NCBI GenBank assembly: GCA_024691125.1
Contig: JAILNV010000120.1
Location: 1-55,527, forward strand
Length of the DNA: 55,527 nucleotides
Source: Lachnospiraceae bacterium
GTDB lineage: Bacteria; Bacillota; Clostridia; Lachnospirales; Lachnospiraceae
Reading direction: 5' to 3'
Shown: positions 1-9,176 of the stretch, piece by piece
How the letters are laid out: every line of letters starts with the position of its first letter
Position numbering within the stretch: position 1 is the stretch's first letter
Program-made: the position numbers and the translations under genes
Notes under the pieces: model-generated
Seen by the model: only the letters and a program-made list of their open reading frames with translations
Database searches by the model: none
What the model was told of the DNA's origin: nothing

Positions 1-733
1 CAAGCGCCGAATCAACCTCAAAAACCAAAACCGTATCGACGCTGCTGTCCGCATCGATCATCTCACGGTAGGATTTAAGATCGTTAAGAAGGATGGTCAT
101 CTGTTCATTTACTCTTGTCGTTCCGTTTATAAGCGCCCTGAACTTGACATTGCAGCCCAGTACATCGCACTCCCTGTCCTCCGGTGCGCTGTTCTTAATA
201 TCAAAATGCATGACCAGAAGCTTCCTTCCCTCTGTAGCCTGCATCGAGAAAGACAGGGTATCATCACCCGCCTCCGGATAAACGTCTGCCGTCTCGTATC
301 CGGTATAAGTTATTTCAAATCCTTCAATACCTATTGCATCGGCTATACCGTTTCCGGCAACAGCTCCGCCCTCTGCTCCCGAAACCGAGGCAGTTTCGGT
401 ATCTGCATCAAACCTGGAATCATCAGTGGTATTGTCATCCATGGGCGAACCATTATCATCCGCTATATTTACATCCGGGCTCTCAGACCCGTTCTCCGGC
501 GCCGGTGTAACAAAAGGTATAGGGGTAGGCTTAAGATTGCCGAAACCATCCGTCTTGTCTCCGACATATCTCATCAGCACTCCTGCCGCGTATTCGGCCA
601 CCAGCTCCTCCTCATTCTCGGTAAGGCCCGTGGATGCAATAAGACCGCATCCTGATAGCGAGCCGGCTGTCAGCATCAATGATAATCCATATGCAATTAT
701 TCTCTTCACACTTCTGTGCATAGCTCTCCTCAT
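1..733 (-). CDS. lipoprotein, Ig-like DUF4352/DUF5105 type, 3' end outside window
   Basis: About 244 codons are visible before the window edge; the gene has no stop here. The N-terminus is basic, then hydrophobic, and ends in the lipobox LSGC, so the product should be a membrane-anchored lipoprotein outside the cell. A Thr/Pro/Asp-rich linker (about residues 65-125) is followed by a beta-rich part with EGFEITYTGYET and LLVMHFDIKN, which resembles the Ig-like DUF4352/DUF5105 lipoproteins of Firmicutes. The ATG overlaps the TGA of the upstream kinase gene by four bases (ATGA), so the two are probably translationally coupled. I infer it acts with that kinase, perhaps as an accessory or target, but the sequence does not show which. 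Confidence 0.8.
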   Translation of the reverse strand, partial: MRRAMHRSVKRIIAYGLSLMLTAGSLSGCGLIASTGLTENEEELVAEYAAGVLMRYVGDKTDGFGNLKPTPIPFVTPAPENGSESPDVNIADDNGSPMDDNTTDDSRFDADTETASVSGAEGGAVAGNGIADAIGIEGFEITYTGYETADVYPEAGDDTLSFSMQATEGRKLLVMHFDIKNSAPEDRECDVLGCNVKFRALINGTTRVNEQMTILLNDLKSYREMIDADSSVDTVLVFEVDSAL

Positions 734-2214
734 GTGTTCTGTCCGCACCCTGCATCCGCATCAAGCTCGAACCAGAATTCAACACCGTTCTCGTGATTGA
801 TAACTCCATAATCGCGGTTCATCGAATCCATGACAGCCTTGACTATCGACAGGCCTATTCCGCTCCCGCCATATTCCCTTGTCCTTGCCTTGTCTACCTT
901 ATAGAACTTGGTCCATAAATGAGGGATCGACTCCTCAGGTATCGGGTCGCCGGAATTAAACACACTAACCCTTACTGTTTCACCTTTATCAATGATCCTT
1001 ACGGATATCCGTTTCTCATCCTTACAATAATGTATGGCATTTGAAAGGTAGTTATTTACCACCTGCTCTGTCTTAAATTCATCAGCCCATACACACATGA
1101 CATCATGATCATGCTGCAATAGGATATCAAGTTCATTCTGCTTTAACAGTATCGAATCAGCCTGTATGCAGTTCGAAACCAGCTCCACAATGTCAAATCT
1201 TTCCATCGACACATTGTCATTACCGAATTCCAGCTGGTTGAGCTCGAGCAGGTTCTTAACCAGTCTGTTCATCCTGCCCGCTTCGTCTATGATAACATCG
1301 CAGTAATAATCCCTGCTGTCCTCATCCGCCACGCAGTCCTTAAGCCCCTCGGAGTATCCCTGAATAAGCGCTATGGGTGTCTTAAGTTCATGGGAGACGT
1401 TAGACAGGAATTCCTTACGCATTTCCTCTGCTTCAGCCTTTTTCGCCAGTTCATTCTGCAGCTTGGCATTTGCGGTCTTAAGCTCACTTATGGTACTTTC
1501 GAGAGTCCCCGAAAGGCTGTTCATATGACTTCCGAGCAAGGCTATCTCATTGTCTCCGCCGCTTTTATACTTAACATCAAAATCAAGATTATTCATCTTC
1601 TCGGATATATCAACAAGCTCAAGGATAGGTACCGTTACCCGTTTTGAAAGGATGAAATTGATAATCAATCCGATGATAAGAACTATTATACCAATATATA
1701 CAAGGAGCCTGTTCGCAATATGGACGCTTGTTTTTATACCCTCCACGGGACTTCTCATTAAAATGAGCTCTCCGCCTGACAGGGCACCCCACAGTTCAAT
1801 GTAATCCGTATGCATCCTTGGGTCCATGTTTTTCTGGACTGTATAATTATCGGTGGAATAAAGAATCTGATCTATCTTTGCGTTTGAAAAGATATACCCT
1901 AATAATCTATCGGTCAAAACTCTGGAATCGTTAACCGTTGAACGCAAAGTATTTGTATCTGCATCGATAACGAGAGTCTCCAGATTATATCGCGCCGACA
2001 CCTGATCAAGACCTACCGCGAATTCCTCCGAGCTCAACCCGCCCTGCTGTGAGTATGTGTCTATAAGTTCATATGCTTCATTAAGAGTCTTCTCCTTCTG
2101 TCTTATGTAGAAGGGTTCAAGCAGCAGGCTGTTGGCGAGTATGCACAGCAGAATCATACCCACCATAGCAGCGCTGAATATAAGCATGAATTGCTTTCTT
2201 ATGGAATGTTTCAT
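730..2214 (-). CDS. membrane sensor histidine kinase (HAMP-HisKA-HATPase)
   Basis: 494 residues. TM1 is at about 9-31 and TM2 at about 168-190, bracketing an extracytoplasmic sensor domain of roughly 135 residues. A HAMP segment follows (about 190-245), then a coiled coil, then the HisKA box FLSNVSHELKTP with His275 as the expected phosphorylation site. An HATPase_c domain has the N box VNNYLSNAIHYC and the G box GGSGIGLSIVKAVM. Length and order are those of PhoR/WalK-class kinases. The likely partner is the OmpR-type regulator at 4011-4685, from which it is separated by a cell-wall hydrolase gene in the same direction. The signal is unknown. Confidence 0.93.
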   Translation of the reverse strand: MKHSIRKQFMLIFSAAMVGMILLCILANSLLLEPFYIRQKEKTLNEAYELIDTYSQQGGLSSEEFAVGLDQVSARYNLETLVIDADTNTLRSTVNDSRVLTDRLLGYIFSNAKIDQILYSTDNYTVQKNMDPRMHTDYIELWGALSGGELILMRSPVEGIKTSVHIANRLLVYIGIIVLIIGLIINFILSKRVTVPILELVDISEKMNNLDFDVKYKSGGDNEIALLGSHMNSLSGTLESTISELKTANAKLQNELAKKAEAEEMRKEFLSNVSHELKTPIALIQGYSEGLKDCVADEDSRDYYCDVIIDEAGRMNRLVKNLLELNQLEFGNDNVSMERFDIVELVSNCIQADSILLKQNELDILLQHDHDVMCVWADEFKTEQVVNNYLSNAIHYCKDEKRISVRIIDKGETVRVSVFNSGDPIPEESIPHLWTKFYKVDKARTREYGGSGIGLSIVKAVMDSMNRDYGVINHENGVEFWFELDADAGCGQNT

Positions 2215-2293
2215 ATTTCTGTTACAACCGTTTTATACCCAAAACCGTTTAAAGACCCCGGGATATGTAATGTACGGTCCTTAATGCCCCGGA

Positions 2294-3733
2294 TCATTCA
2301 TCATCGTACTCGTCGTCATGATCTTCACCGTCATCACTTTCATCATCGCCATCTGAATCTTCATACTGCTTTTGTGTATCTTCCTCTGTCTGATTGTTCT
2401 CCTGACCGTTTTCGGGTGCTTCCCGATCATCACCTTCACCGTTCTGTTCAGACTTCTCTTCCTCTTTTTCCTTGACTATCCATCTGTAGAAGAAGGCATG
2501 ATTACCGATCATTGTATATTCTGAAATTCCGTAATAATCAGCATAATACTTCGTCATAAAAAACAGATAGTCACCTACTCTGGCACCTCCGAGAACCTCC
2601 TGAGCGGCCTTCACGCAGGCCGAGCTTGCACCCTGCCGCATGATAAGTTCCACCTTGCCGGAACGGTAAGAGGCGAACTGCATATTCTGTGTTATGACTC
2701 CGACAATAGTATTCGGAAAGGCAGAGCTTTTAACACGGTTCATTATGACTGAACCCACTGCCAGCTTACCGGTATATGATTCTCCACCGGCTTCCGCCTG
2801 TATAGTTGCAGCCAGCCACTCAAGCTCCGTACCGCTGGCGTTGTATGAACCTCCTGTATTCTCCTTCTTCATAGCCAGACGCTCCGCTATCTGTTTAGCC
2901 AGCTGTGCCTGTGCTGCCGCTGTCTGGGATTCGAGATTTTTCATCGTCTTATCCAATCCTGCAAGCTGAGAATCGAAATCCTTAAGCTTTCCGGCCTCTG
3001 CATTAAGACTCTGATTAGTTGAATCAAGAAGTCCCTGTGCCTGATCACTCAGGTTTTCGAGCTCCTCATACTTTCTGTCAAGGTCATCCTGATATGCGTC
3101 AATCTCATTTTCCCGCTTCTCAACCTCATCAATTTTCGCTTTAAGTTCTTCCTGAAGCTTCTTACACTCAGCTATCTTTTTACGGTCATAGCTGACCATT
3201 GCATCCATATATACGTAACGGTTGAGCACATCCCTGAAAGTATTGGTTTCGGTAAGGAGCTGCAGCATACCCTTGGAGCCGCCCCTCTCATATACGCTTT
3301 TAATACGATTCTTCAGAAGCAGCTGACGTTCAGCCAGCTCGGCTTTCAACGCCTCCAGCTCACTGTTGAGCTGAACTATCTGAGCCGATACCTCTGACAT
3401 GGCACTCTCTGCCTGTTCTATCTCACTGCTAAGATCGGTAAGCTTTCCTTCATAACCGTCAATCGTGCTCTGGATCGACGCGCTCTGCCCTCTGAGCTCA
3501 TCCACATTATCCTGTACCGCTTCCTTCTGCTGTTTAAGCATGTCTATCGAATTCTTTGTAGCCTGAGTAGCTTTCTCAAGATTGGATATTGTTACCTGTG
3601 TCTGAGCCTCCTGCTGTTGCATCGACGATATAACATCATCATATTCATCAGCTCTGGCAACATAATTTGGTATTGAAACGGCTAAAGATAATACGATTAT
3701 CCCCGCAATAGGTCTGATCAGATTCTTTCTCAT
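2294..3733 (-). CDS. PcsB-like coiled-coil protein with SleB/CwlJ cell-wall hydrolase domain
   Basis: 479 residues with a signal peptide (basic start, hydrophobic to about residue 28, ARA-D cut). Residues 30-290 are a long Gln/Glu/Lys coiled coil with the YERGGSKGMLQLL segment seen in PcsB/EnvC-type division proteins. A hydrolase_2 (SleB) domain follows, about 300-420, starting LEWLAATIQAEAGGES, where the Glu is the likely catalytic residue, and ending MIGNHAFFYRW. The last ~55 residues are almost all Asp, Glu, Gln and Asn. The domain cuts peptidoglycan, and the coiled coil probably controls or docks it. It lies between a response regulator and a kinase gene, a context resembling wall-stress control. 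The acidic tail is unusual and may bind cations or the wall. Confidence 0.88.
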   Translation of the reverse strand: MRKNLIRPIAGIIVLSLAVSIPNYVARADEYDDVISSMQQQEAQTQVTISNLEKATQATKNSIDMLKQQKEAVQDNVDELRGQSASIQSTIDGYEGKLTDLSSEIEQAESAMSEVSAQIVQLNSELEALKAELAERQLLLKNRIKSVYERGGSKGMLQLLTETNTFRDVLNRYVYMDAMVSYDRKKIAECKKLQEELKAKIDEVEKRENEIDAYQDDLDRKYEELENLSDQAQGLLDSTNQSLNAEAGKLKDFDSQLAGLDKTMKNLESQTAAAQAQLAKQIAERLAMKKENTGGSYNASGTELEWLAATIQAEAGGESYTGKLAVGSVIMNRVKSSAFPNTIVGVITQNMQFASYRSGKVELIMRQGASSACVKAAQEVLGGARVGDYLFFMTKYYADYYGISEYTMIGNHAFFYRWIVKEKEEEKSEQNGEGDDREAPENGQENNQTEEDTQKQYEDSDGDDESDDGEDHDDEYDDE

Positions 3734-3822
3734 ATTTCTCCCCTTGTTTTCCCCTGATTCACCATTTTCTATTATGTGTACTCACGCTGTCTCTCTTTAT
3801 AACCGGCAAACCATAGAATAGC

Positions 3823-3933
3823 GAATTTCATCAGAAATTCGGCATTCGTATTGAACCAGGCTCTGCTGAAAGCAGAGACGTGTCATGCGGAACGCATGAT
3901 TTCTGAATGCATTTCATTGTTTGCATTCAGAAA
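3823..3933. other. block of four tandem hairpins between regulator and wall hydrolase genes
   Basis: Four perfect inverted repeats follow one another. They are GAATTTC/GAAATTC (3823-3840), CTCTGCT/AGCAGAG with a GAA loop (3861-3877), TCATGCG/CGCATGA with a GAA loop (3883-3899), and TTTCTGAATGCA/TGCATTCAGAAA with a 10-base loop (3900-3933). No reading frame of note crosses it. No long U-run follows, so it is not an ordinary terminator. It could be a structured untranslated region, a small RNA, or a dispersed repeat element. Confidence 0.6.
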
Positions 3934-4010
3934 GTCATACATAAACACTCATTCGAGTCAAAAATCACAATAACACATTCTCATCTGTTTGTCCATATGA
4001 ATAAAGCCGG

Positions 4011-4685
4011 TCAGACCTCGAACTTATACCCCATACCCCAGATCGTCTTTATATAATCTCCCTTTTCACCTATCTTTGAACGCAGCTTCTTCACGTGGGT
4101 ATCTATGGTTCTTGCATCTCCAAAGTAATCATAATTCCATACATTGTTAAGAATCTTCTCACGTGAAAGAGCTACCGATCTGTTCTCCATGAAATATGCC
4201 AGCAGTTCGAATTCCTTAAAGCTAAGTTCTATAGGCTGTCCGTCTATCGTCACCGTATGTGATGTCTTGTCAAGCACAATACCTCCTGCCTCCAGCTTCT
4301 CCTCCGCTTCAAGCTTATTTGACCGTCTTAACAGAGCATTCACTCTTGCAACCAGGATCTTGGGACTGAAGGGCTTCGAAATGTACTCATCCGCCCCCGA
4401 ATCAAAGCCCTGAAGCTCATCGCGTTCTTCTGATTTAGCAGTTAACATAATAATGGGAACCTTGGACTGTGACCTGATTTCCCTACATACCTCAAGTCCG
4501 TCTATTTTCGGCATCATAACGTCAAGAATGAGAAGTGATATCTCATTATCCTCATAGAATTTATCCAGTGCTTCATTGCCGTCCTCTGCCTCCAGCACCT
4601 CATACCCCTCCCTCACAAGGAAATCCTTTACAAGCTTTCTCATTCTGCTTTCATCATCTGCTACCAGTACTTTAATCTTTTCCAT
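4011..4685 (-). CDS. OmpR/PhoB-family response regulator
   Basis: 224 residues. The receiver domain (1-120) has the acidic pair AD10-D11, the phospho-acceptor Asp55 in LLILDVMMP, a Thr in MLTAKS and the Lys in YISKPFSP. The C-terminal winged helix (about 130-224) has the RTIDTHVKKLRSKIG recognition helix and ends IWGMGYKFEV. It should bind promoter DNA when phosphorylated. It heads a same-strand run with the SleB hydrolase and the histidine kinase, and the small membrane protein gene is 60 bases upstream. The partner kinase is most likely 730-2214. The 326-base gap to the hydrolase gene holds only the hairpin block. Confidence 0.95.
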   Translation of the reverse strand: MEKIKVLVADDESRMRKLVKDFLVREGYEVLEAEDGNEALDKFYEDNEISLLILDVMMPKIDGLEVCREIRSQSKVPIIMLTAKSEERDELQGFDSGADEYISKPFSPKILVARVNALLRRSNKLEAEEKLEAGGIVLDKTSHTVTIDGQPIELSFKEFELLAYFMENRSVALSREKILNNVWNYDYFGDARTIDTHVKKLRSKIGEKGDYIKTIWGMGYKFEV

Positions 4686-4745
4686 ATTATATATTATCCG
4701 ACCGGTTATCGGGCGGTGGATCTCTCCTTCCCTCTTATCTGTCTG

Positions 4746-5318
4746 TCAGTATATCCCCAGTTCCGCTTCCTTCTCCCTTATCTTTGATTCACGTTCCGTC
4801 AGTTCCTGCTCCCATGAAGCATATTTGTTGGTTATGGCATTCTCATAGTTGATCATATTGGGTGTATCCGATTTAATAACAATTATATACATTACTATTA
4901 TCATTGCTGCCATTATAAGATTAAGTAAAAGGGAATTCCTGTATTCCTTTCTGAAGGTTTTCACCTTCTTGCGTCTCCTGAGCCTTTCATCCCTCTCAAT
5001 ATCCTTCCTGTTATTATACTGATTATGAATATCAACATACGAAACCATTACAGGTATATCGGCTATTCGCGCATCATCTATTTCATGCCTTTTATACAGA
5101 TAATCCTGCAGCTTTCTTAAATACTCCAGTCCTATAGGAGTGAAAAAGGTATTACTCTCAATCATTTTATTATAAACGGATAGCACCGCCTCCGGATTAT
5201 CCTCGTTCATCTTCGACGAAATATAGTTGATCCTCTGAATCTCTTCCTTTGCTATGTTTCCGTTTTCTCTGTCAACGAAAATATATCCGTCAACACTTCT
5301 TCCGTTATCTTCTTCCAT
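4746..5318 (-). CDS. unknown protein with one C-terminal transmembrane helix
   Basis: 190 residues, no family recognised. The first ~115 residues are soluble and mostly helical, then a very basic stretch (RDERLRRRKKVKTFRKEYR) runs into one membrane helix (about 128-150). A short extracytoplasmic coiled-coil tail follows (QELTERESKIREKEAELG). By the positive-inside rule the N-terminal domain is in the cytoplasm. It lies 60 bases upstream of the response regulator gene in the same direction, so it may be the first gene of that transcript. Start chosen from the AAGGA-like ribosome site in front of the ATG. Confidence 0.7.
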   Translation of the reverse strand: MEEDNGRSVDGYIFVDRENGNIAKEEIQRINYISSKMNEDNPEAVLSVYNKMIESNTFFTPIGLEYLRKLQDYLYKRHEIDDARIADIPVMVSYVDIHNQYNNRKDIERDERLRRRKKVKTFRKEYRNSLLLNLIMAAMIIVMYIIVIKSDTPNMINYENAITNKYASWEQELTERESKIREKEAELGIY

Positions 5319-5380
5319 GATCCGATCCTTCTTTATCTGTTGTAAGCTTTAAACCATCAATGATCCCACAGGTAAAACAG

Positions 5381-5408
5381 ACAGGGAGACGGTTTCCCGC
5401 CTCCCTGT
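5381..5408 (-). terminator. intrinsic terminator after the chemoreceptor gene
   Basis: Read on the minus strand this is a 12-bp stem (ACAGGGAGGCGG with CCGTCTCCCTGT, one G-U pair) closed by a GAAA loop and followed by CTGTTTT. The G-U pair forms only in minus-strand RNA (A-C mismatch on the other), which fixes the direction. Confidence 0.7.
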
Positions 5409-5495
5409 ATTATAACTTAATTCCTTATTGCAATGCAATACAACTGTAAATCACATATGAATGATATCAGTATTCACAAAGCCCTGCAGCACTGC

Positions 5496-7190
5496 TTACA
5501 GTGTGAAGATTCCAACGCTCTCTTCAATGATATTGGCAGCATTCTTAAGACCTTCGGTCTCGCTCTCGATATCGCCGATCATGTTACCGAATTCGGTAGC
5601 AGATGCTGATGTCTCCTCGGTACCTGCTGCATTCTCTTCTGCGATTGCTGTAAGGTTCTGAACAACATCGACAACGTTAACTCTTGCTTCATCCAGCTTG
5701 GCTGTTGTATCAGCGATGTACTTAACGCCGTCCATCGATCTGTCGATACCTTCCTTAACGATCTGGAATGCTTCATCTGTCTTCTTAACATTTTCGTTCT
5801 GACGGGTCATGATATCACGAACGTTGTTCATGGTCTCAACAGACTTCGAAGAATCTGCGATCAGGCTTGTGATGATCTCCTCAATCTTCCTTGCCGACTC
5901 ATTTGACTGTTCAGCCAGCTTACTGATCTGTGCAGCAACAACCGCGAATCCACGTCCCTGCTCTCCTGCTCTTGCTGCCTCTATGCTGGCATTGAGCGAA
6001 AGGAGATTTGTCTCGTCTGCGATCTCTGTGATAAGGTTTGTAGCGTCCCTGATCTTGAGTGCCGACTCGTTTGTTGTATTGGTCTGCTGTGAGATAACCT
6101 CAATAGCATCAACTGTCTGCTGGTTAACGGAAGCAAGCTCTGCAAGTATTGCGCTTGCCTGCTCTGATGACTTCTGCATCTCAACTGCATTCTTTTGAAG
6201 CTCTTCAACCTGAGCACTGGTCTCTTCAACCATGTTACCCATGAGGATAACGTTCTCTGTAGCCTTCTGGGTCTCATCAGCCTGTGATGTGGCGCCGTCT
6301 GCGATCTCATGTACGGCTCTTTCAACCTGTCCGACTGCATCATTGGCACTCTGTGATGTGGTATGCAGTCTGTTGGAGGATGAATACAGGTTACCGCTCT
6401 CTGTCTTGAGCTTACCGATGATCTCGGCCAGCTGGGCCCTGAGTTCCTCAACATACTTGCAAAGCTCTCCTACCTCATCACTGCGGTTAGCGGCTGCCTC
6501 GTCAACCCTGACTGAAAGATTACCCTTGCTTACCTCTCCTACCACATCGATACTCTTCTGTATAGCATTTACGGTGTTGCCTGCGATCAACCATGCAAGT
6601 ATTGCACATACAACAACAACTGCTACCGAAACACCGATGATAATGCCTACAATGCTCATCACCTCGGACTGAACCTTCGCACGGCTCTTGCCTGCAAATA
6701 CCATACCGCAGATGGATCCGTCACTGGGCTGGGTCAGCGGCATGTAATATGCGAAGTACTTCTGACCTGCTACGTTCGCCGAATTCGATGTAATTGGCTG
6801 TCCGCCTGTTATAACCTTGGCTACTATCTCAGCGGATGCCTGCGTTCCCACTGCCCTTGCTCCGTTGCTCACAACCGAAGTTGCATAGCGTGTATCCCCG
6901 AAGAATACTGTGGTGTCAATGTTTGAGAGCTGTTTTATGTTATCGAAAGGAACTTCGTCAGCTGTGATGTTGAAATCCCCCTTAAACATTTCCTCGCCCT
7001 TAACTTCAAAGTCACCCGGAGCCACTGTCGCAACACGGTCTCTTGTTGCTATCGTAGCTGCCTTCAACGCATCATATACCTCTTCGGACATCTTCTGCTC
7101 GACCATGATATATGATACTACGCAGGATACAATTGCAAGTACCAGGACCGGCAATACTGACAGTAAAATAAATTTACCCTTTAATTTCAT
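5496..7190 (-). CDS. methyl-accepting chemotaxis protein, single-Cache sensor
   Basis: 564 residues. TM1 is at about 8-30 and TM2 at about 180-205. Between them is a single Cache-type sensor (about 35-175) with the typical [11 protein letters not shown] and KYFAYYMPL segments. HAMP follows TM2. The signalling domain contains the invariant hairpin tip region, here [30 protein letters not shown]. It senses a small extracellular molecule and controls CheA at the polar array, so the organism is presumably flagellated. The gene stands alone with its own promoter and terminator. Upstream RBS is GTGGGGAA before the ATG. Confidence 0.95.
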   Translation of the reverse strand: MKLKGKFILLSVLPVLVLAIVSCVVSYIMVEQKMSEEVYDALKAATIATRDRVATVAPGDFEVKGEEMFKGDFNITADEVPFDNIKQLSNIDTTVFFGDTRYATSVVSNGARAVGTQASAEIVAKVITGGQPITSNSANVAGQKYFAYYMPLTQPSDGSICGMVFAGKSRAKVQSEVMSIVGIIIGVSVAVVVVCAILAWLIAGNTVNAIQKSIDVVGEVSKGNLSVRVDEAAANRSDEVGELCKYVEELRAQLAEIIGKLKTESGNLYSSSNRLHTTSQSANDAVGQVERAVHEIADGATSQADETQKATENVILMGNMVEETSAQVEELQKNAVEMQKSSEQASAILAELASVNQQTVDAIEVISQQTNTTNESALKIRDATNLITEIADETNLLSLNASIEAARAGEQGRGFAVVAAQISKLAEQSNESARKIEEIITSLIADSSKSVETMNNVRDIMTRQNENVKKTDEAFQIVKEGIDRSMDGVKYIADTTAKLDEARVNVVDVVQNLTAIAEENAAGTEETSASATEFGNMIGDIESETEGLKNAANIIEESVGIFTL

Positions 7191-7224
7191 AGCTTATTCC
7201 CCACTTTCTTAAAAAGATACGTCT

Positions 7225-7253
7225 ATATTATCACTTATCATGGTGTTTTGCAA
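7225..7253 (-). promoter_or_regulatory. housekeeping-type promoter of the chemoreceptor gene
   Basis: On the minus strand TTGCAA (7248-7253), a 17-base spacer and TAATAT (7225-7230) fit a sigma-A promoter about 35 bases in front of the chemoreceptor ATG. The remaining ~230 bases up to the operator at 7481 show no gene. Confidence 0.5.
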
Positions 7254-7480
7254 CAAATATTCGTTTATTTTGCCCAAATTTTCTGTATATTTTATTCTTT
7301 TTGCAACATTGCGTCAATATTCGCCGAAAATCCTACTCAAGGATGCACATCAATATACTGTCTCCTGAAATTTCACCGGATATAAAGCATCATATTTTAG
7401 TAATGGAAATATGTTGCTTTTTTGCCTTAAATACAGACACATTATTTTCAATTCCCTGCCCATGCCATATTCTCAATTGT

Positions 7481-7547
7481 CCGAATAGACATGAAAAACG
7501 ACCGAATAGACAAAACTTCTGATTTTATCAAGTACATGATGTATAAT
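7481..7547 (+). promoter_or_regulatory. LytTR-type operator/promoter A, for the double-receiver gene
   Basis: Two exact copies of CCGAATAGAC at 7481-7490 and 7502-7511 are 21 bp apart, separated by ATGAAAAACGA. After 30 bases comes TATAAT (7542-7547). No good -35 box is present, which fits an activator-dependent promoter. The same arrangement occurs five more times in the window. The response regulator ATG is 75 bases beyond the -10. A 21-bp direct-repeat period is the known geometry of AgrA/LytTR binding sites; the regulator at 9177-9656 is the likely binder by inference. Confidence 0.8.
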
Positions 7548-7622
7548 AATACGATACTTTTTGCGAACGGCTCTGTCCGTTTCGTTAATACAGGCCAATC
7601 ACAGACTTATCCGGAGGTTTTC

Positions 7623-8432
7623 ATGCAGCTTAAGGTAATGGTCACCGGCAGAAATACCAAGATAGCATCGGACATAAGCGAACGTCTGTCTGATGACCGT
7701 GGTTATATAGTAATCAAATGTCCCGCAGGCAAAGAGGCACTGTTCGACCGTGTTCCGGCAGAAATGCCGCATGTGATCATCATTTGTCTGGGTAATGAGA
7801 CATGGGAAACAGTGACGGTATTCGATGTACTTAAGGAATGTACACGGGTGGGAGGAATAACCATCATTGTAATTACCAATGAAGAAGATCAGAAGGTTTT
7901 CATCAATCATACCAAGCTTGAGCGTATGTTCTTCATGCCGCGCCCGGTTTCACTCTTTGCACTCTACCAGAAATTAAACGAAATCGAAACCGTCGTGGCC
8001 GAGAAGCAGCAGAACGGCTCTATGATGATCACCGAATATATCAATCCCAATGCCGATGATACTCCTCCCCGCAAGCACATACTTGTGGTGGATGACGATT
8101 CCTCGCAGCTCTTACAGATGAAAGATCATCTCAGGGAATTCTACGAAGTCACCCTTGTAACATCCGGCAAGGCTGCTCTTAAATATTTGTCGAAGCACCG
8201 TGTGGATCTTATCTTCCTCGATTATCTGATGCCTCAGATGAACGGTCCCGATGTGCTCGAACAGCTTCGCAAGTTTCCTTCGTTCCGATTCATCCCCGTT
8301 GTATTCCTTACAGGAGTTACCGAGAAGGATACGGTCATCAAAACACTGGTTGAGCTCAAGCCCCAGGGATATATAGTAAAACCCGCAAAAAAATCGGAGC
8401 TTGTAGCCAAGATCATCGATATTCTCGGGTGA
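7623..8432 (+). CDS. double-receiver response regulator without output domain
   Basis: 269 residues from the ATG at 7623, which has GGAGG five bases upstream; an earlier in-frame ATG at 7491 lies inside the operator and is rejected. Residues 1-125 look like a receiver fold but lack the phospho-Asp (HVIIICLGNE where the Asp should be). Residues 150-269 are a full receiver, with DDD157-159, Asp200 in IFLDYLMP, Thr230 and Lys253. There is no DNA-binding or enzyme domain, so it probably acts as a phosphorelay shuttle or by protein contact. The Hpt gene 97 bases downstream is the natural partner. It is under operator A. Confidence 0.88.
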   Translation: MQLKVMVTGRNTKIASDISERLSDDRGYIVIKCPAGKEALFDRVPAEMPHVIIICLGNETWETVTVFDVLKECTRVGGITIIVITNEEDQKVFINHTKLERMFFMPRPVSLFALYQKLNEIETVVAEKQQNGSMMITEYINPNADDTPPRKHILVVDDDSSQLLQMKDHLREFYEVTLVTSGKAALKYLSKHRVDLIFLDYLMPQMNGPDVLEQLRKFPSFRFIPVVFLTGVTEKDTVIKTLVELKPQGYIVKPAKKSELVAKIIDILG

Positions 8433-8471
8433 ATATGCAGGCAGTATTTTTCTGTCATATTACATATTGTC

Positions 8472-8494
8472 TATGATTCGGGGAGCAAAACTAT
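8472..8494 (+). repeat. dispersed 23-bp intergenic motif, copy 1
   Basis: The 23 bases around GATTCGGGGAGCAAAACTAT match 21 of 23 bases of a second intergenic copy at 33376-33398. This copy lies between the double-receiver gene and the Hpt gene. Its function is unknown; it is too short to be an insertion element. Confidence 0.5.
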
Positions 8495-8529
8495 AATTTG
8501 TGTAATCCCGTATTGAGAAAGGTACAAGT

Positions 8530-9129
8530 ATGGAAAAAGACATATTTAAATTGGAAGAATACGGTATTAATGTCAGTCTCGGCATTGAGTATACCGGAAG
8601 CCGCAGCAAATACATCCAGGCCATACAGCGTTACTATGAATCGTATGAAAGCAACAGATCGCGTGTAACGGAAGCCCTGAATGCAAAGGATTTTGACAAT
8701 TATGTAATAGCGGTTCATTCACTGAAAAGCAACTCGAAGATGATAGGCGCAACAGAGCTTGGCAGCGGCTTTGAAGTGCTGGAAATGGCAGGGCGCGACG
8801 GTGATACTGCTGTTGTAATGGCTGAAACACCCACCGTTCTCGATTATTATGATATATTAATTTCAAATTTCAGGAAATTCTGCGAATATTCGGATGATCC
8901 TGTTGCTGATGAAATATCGGCCGACGAAGCCCGTTCGATAAAAGATGAGCTTCTCGAAGCCCTCGATGAATATGATGATGAATTGTCCGCAAAACTGGTT
9001 GCAAAGCTTTTCGGGTATCCGTTTACTGAGGGGTATCTTAACAAACTGAGAAACGCCAAAACTCTTATAGGAGATTTCATGTATGATGAAGCCGCAGATA
9101 TCATACATGAGATAGCTGAAGCCATATAA
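8530..9129 (+). CDS. Hpt (histidine phosphotransfer) domain protein
   Basis: 199 residues. An Hpt four-helix bundle spans about 20-115, with the phosphorylatable His63 in AVHSLKSNSKMIGA. The C-terminal third (about 130-199) is a second helical unit with an acidic EALDEYDDELSAKLV segment. It is clearly a paralogue of the Hpt protein at 21381-21992 over the whole length, including the YTG...KYI start and the YDDE tail unit. It should carry phosphate between a hybrid kinase receiver and a response regulator. RBS GAAAGG precedes the ATG. It follows the double-receiver gene and converges with the LytTR gene. Confidence 0.88.
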   Translation: MEKDIFKLEEYGINVSLGIEYTGSRSKYIQAIQRYYESYESNRSRVTEALNAKDFDNYVIAVHSLKSNSKMIGATELGSGFEVLEMAGRDGDTAVVMAETPTVLDYYDILISNFRKFCEYSDDPVADEISADEARSIKDELLEALDEYDDELSAKLVAKLFGYPFTEGYLNKLRNAKTLIGDFMYDEAADIIHEIAEAI

Positions 9130-9176
9130 ACAGATCTGATCAGAATCCGAAGACAGCGCTCCGGAAAGTCAAAAGC

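Noticed and set aside
5341..5495. Small gene between chemoreceptor and membrane protein genes
   Set aside because: No frame with a ribosome site; the region is explained by a terminator.
7491..7622. Upstream ATG for the double-receiver gene
   Set aside because: It lies within the operator and before the -10, so it would not be in the mRNA; the ATG at 7623 has GGAGG.
8472..8494. Riboswitch or small-RNA promoter
   Set aside because: The 23-base motif is too short and shows no pairing; only recurrence can be claimed.
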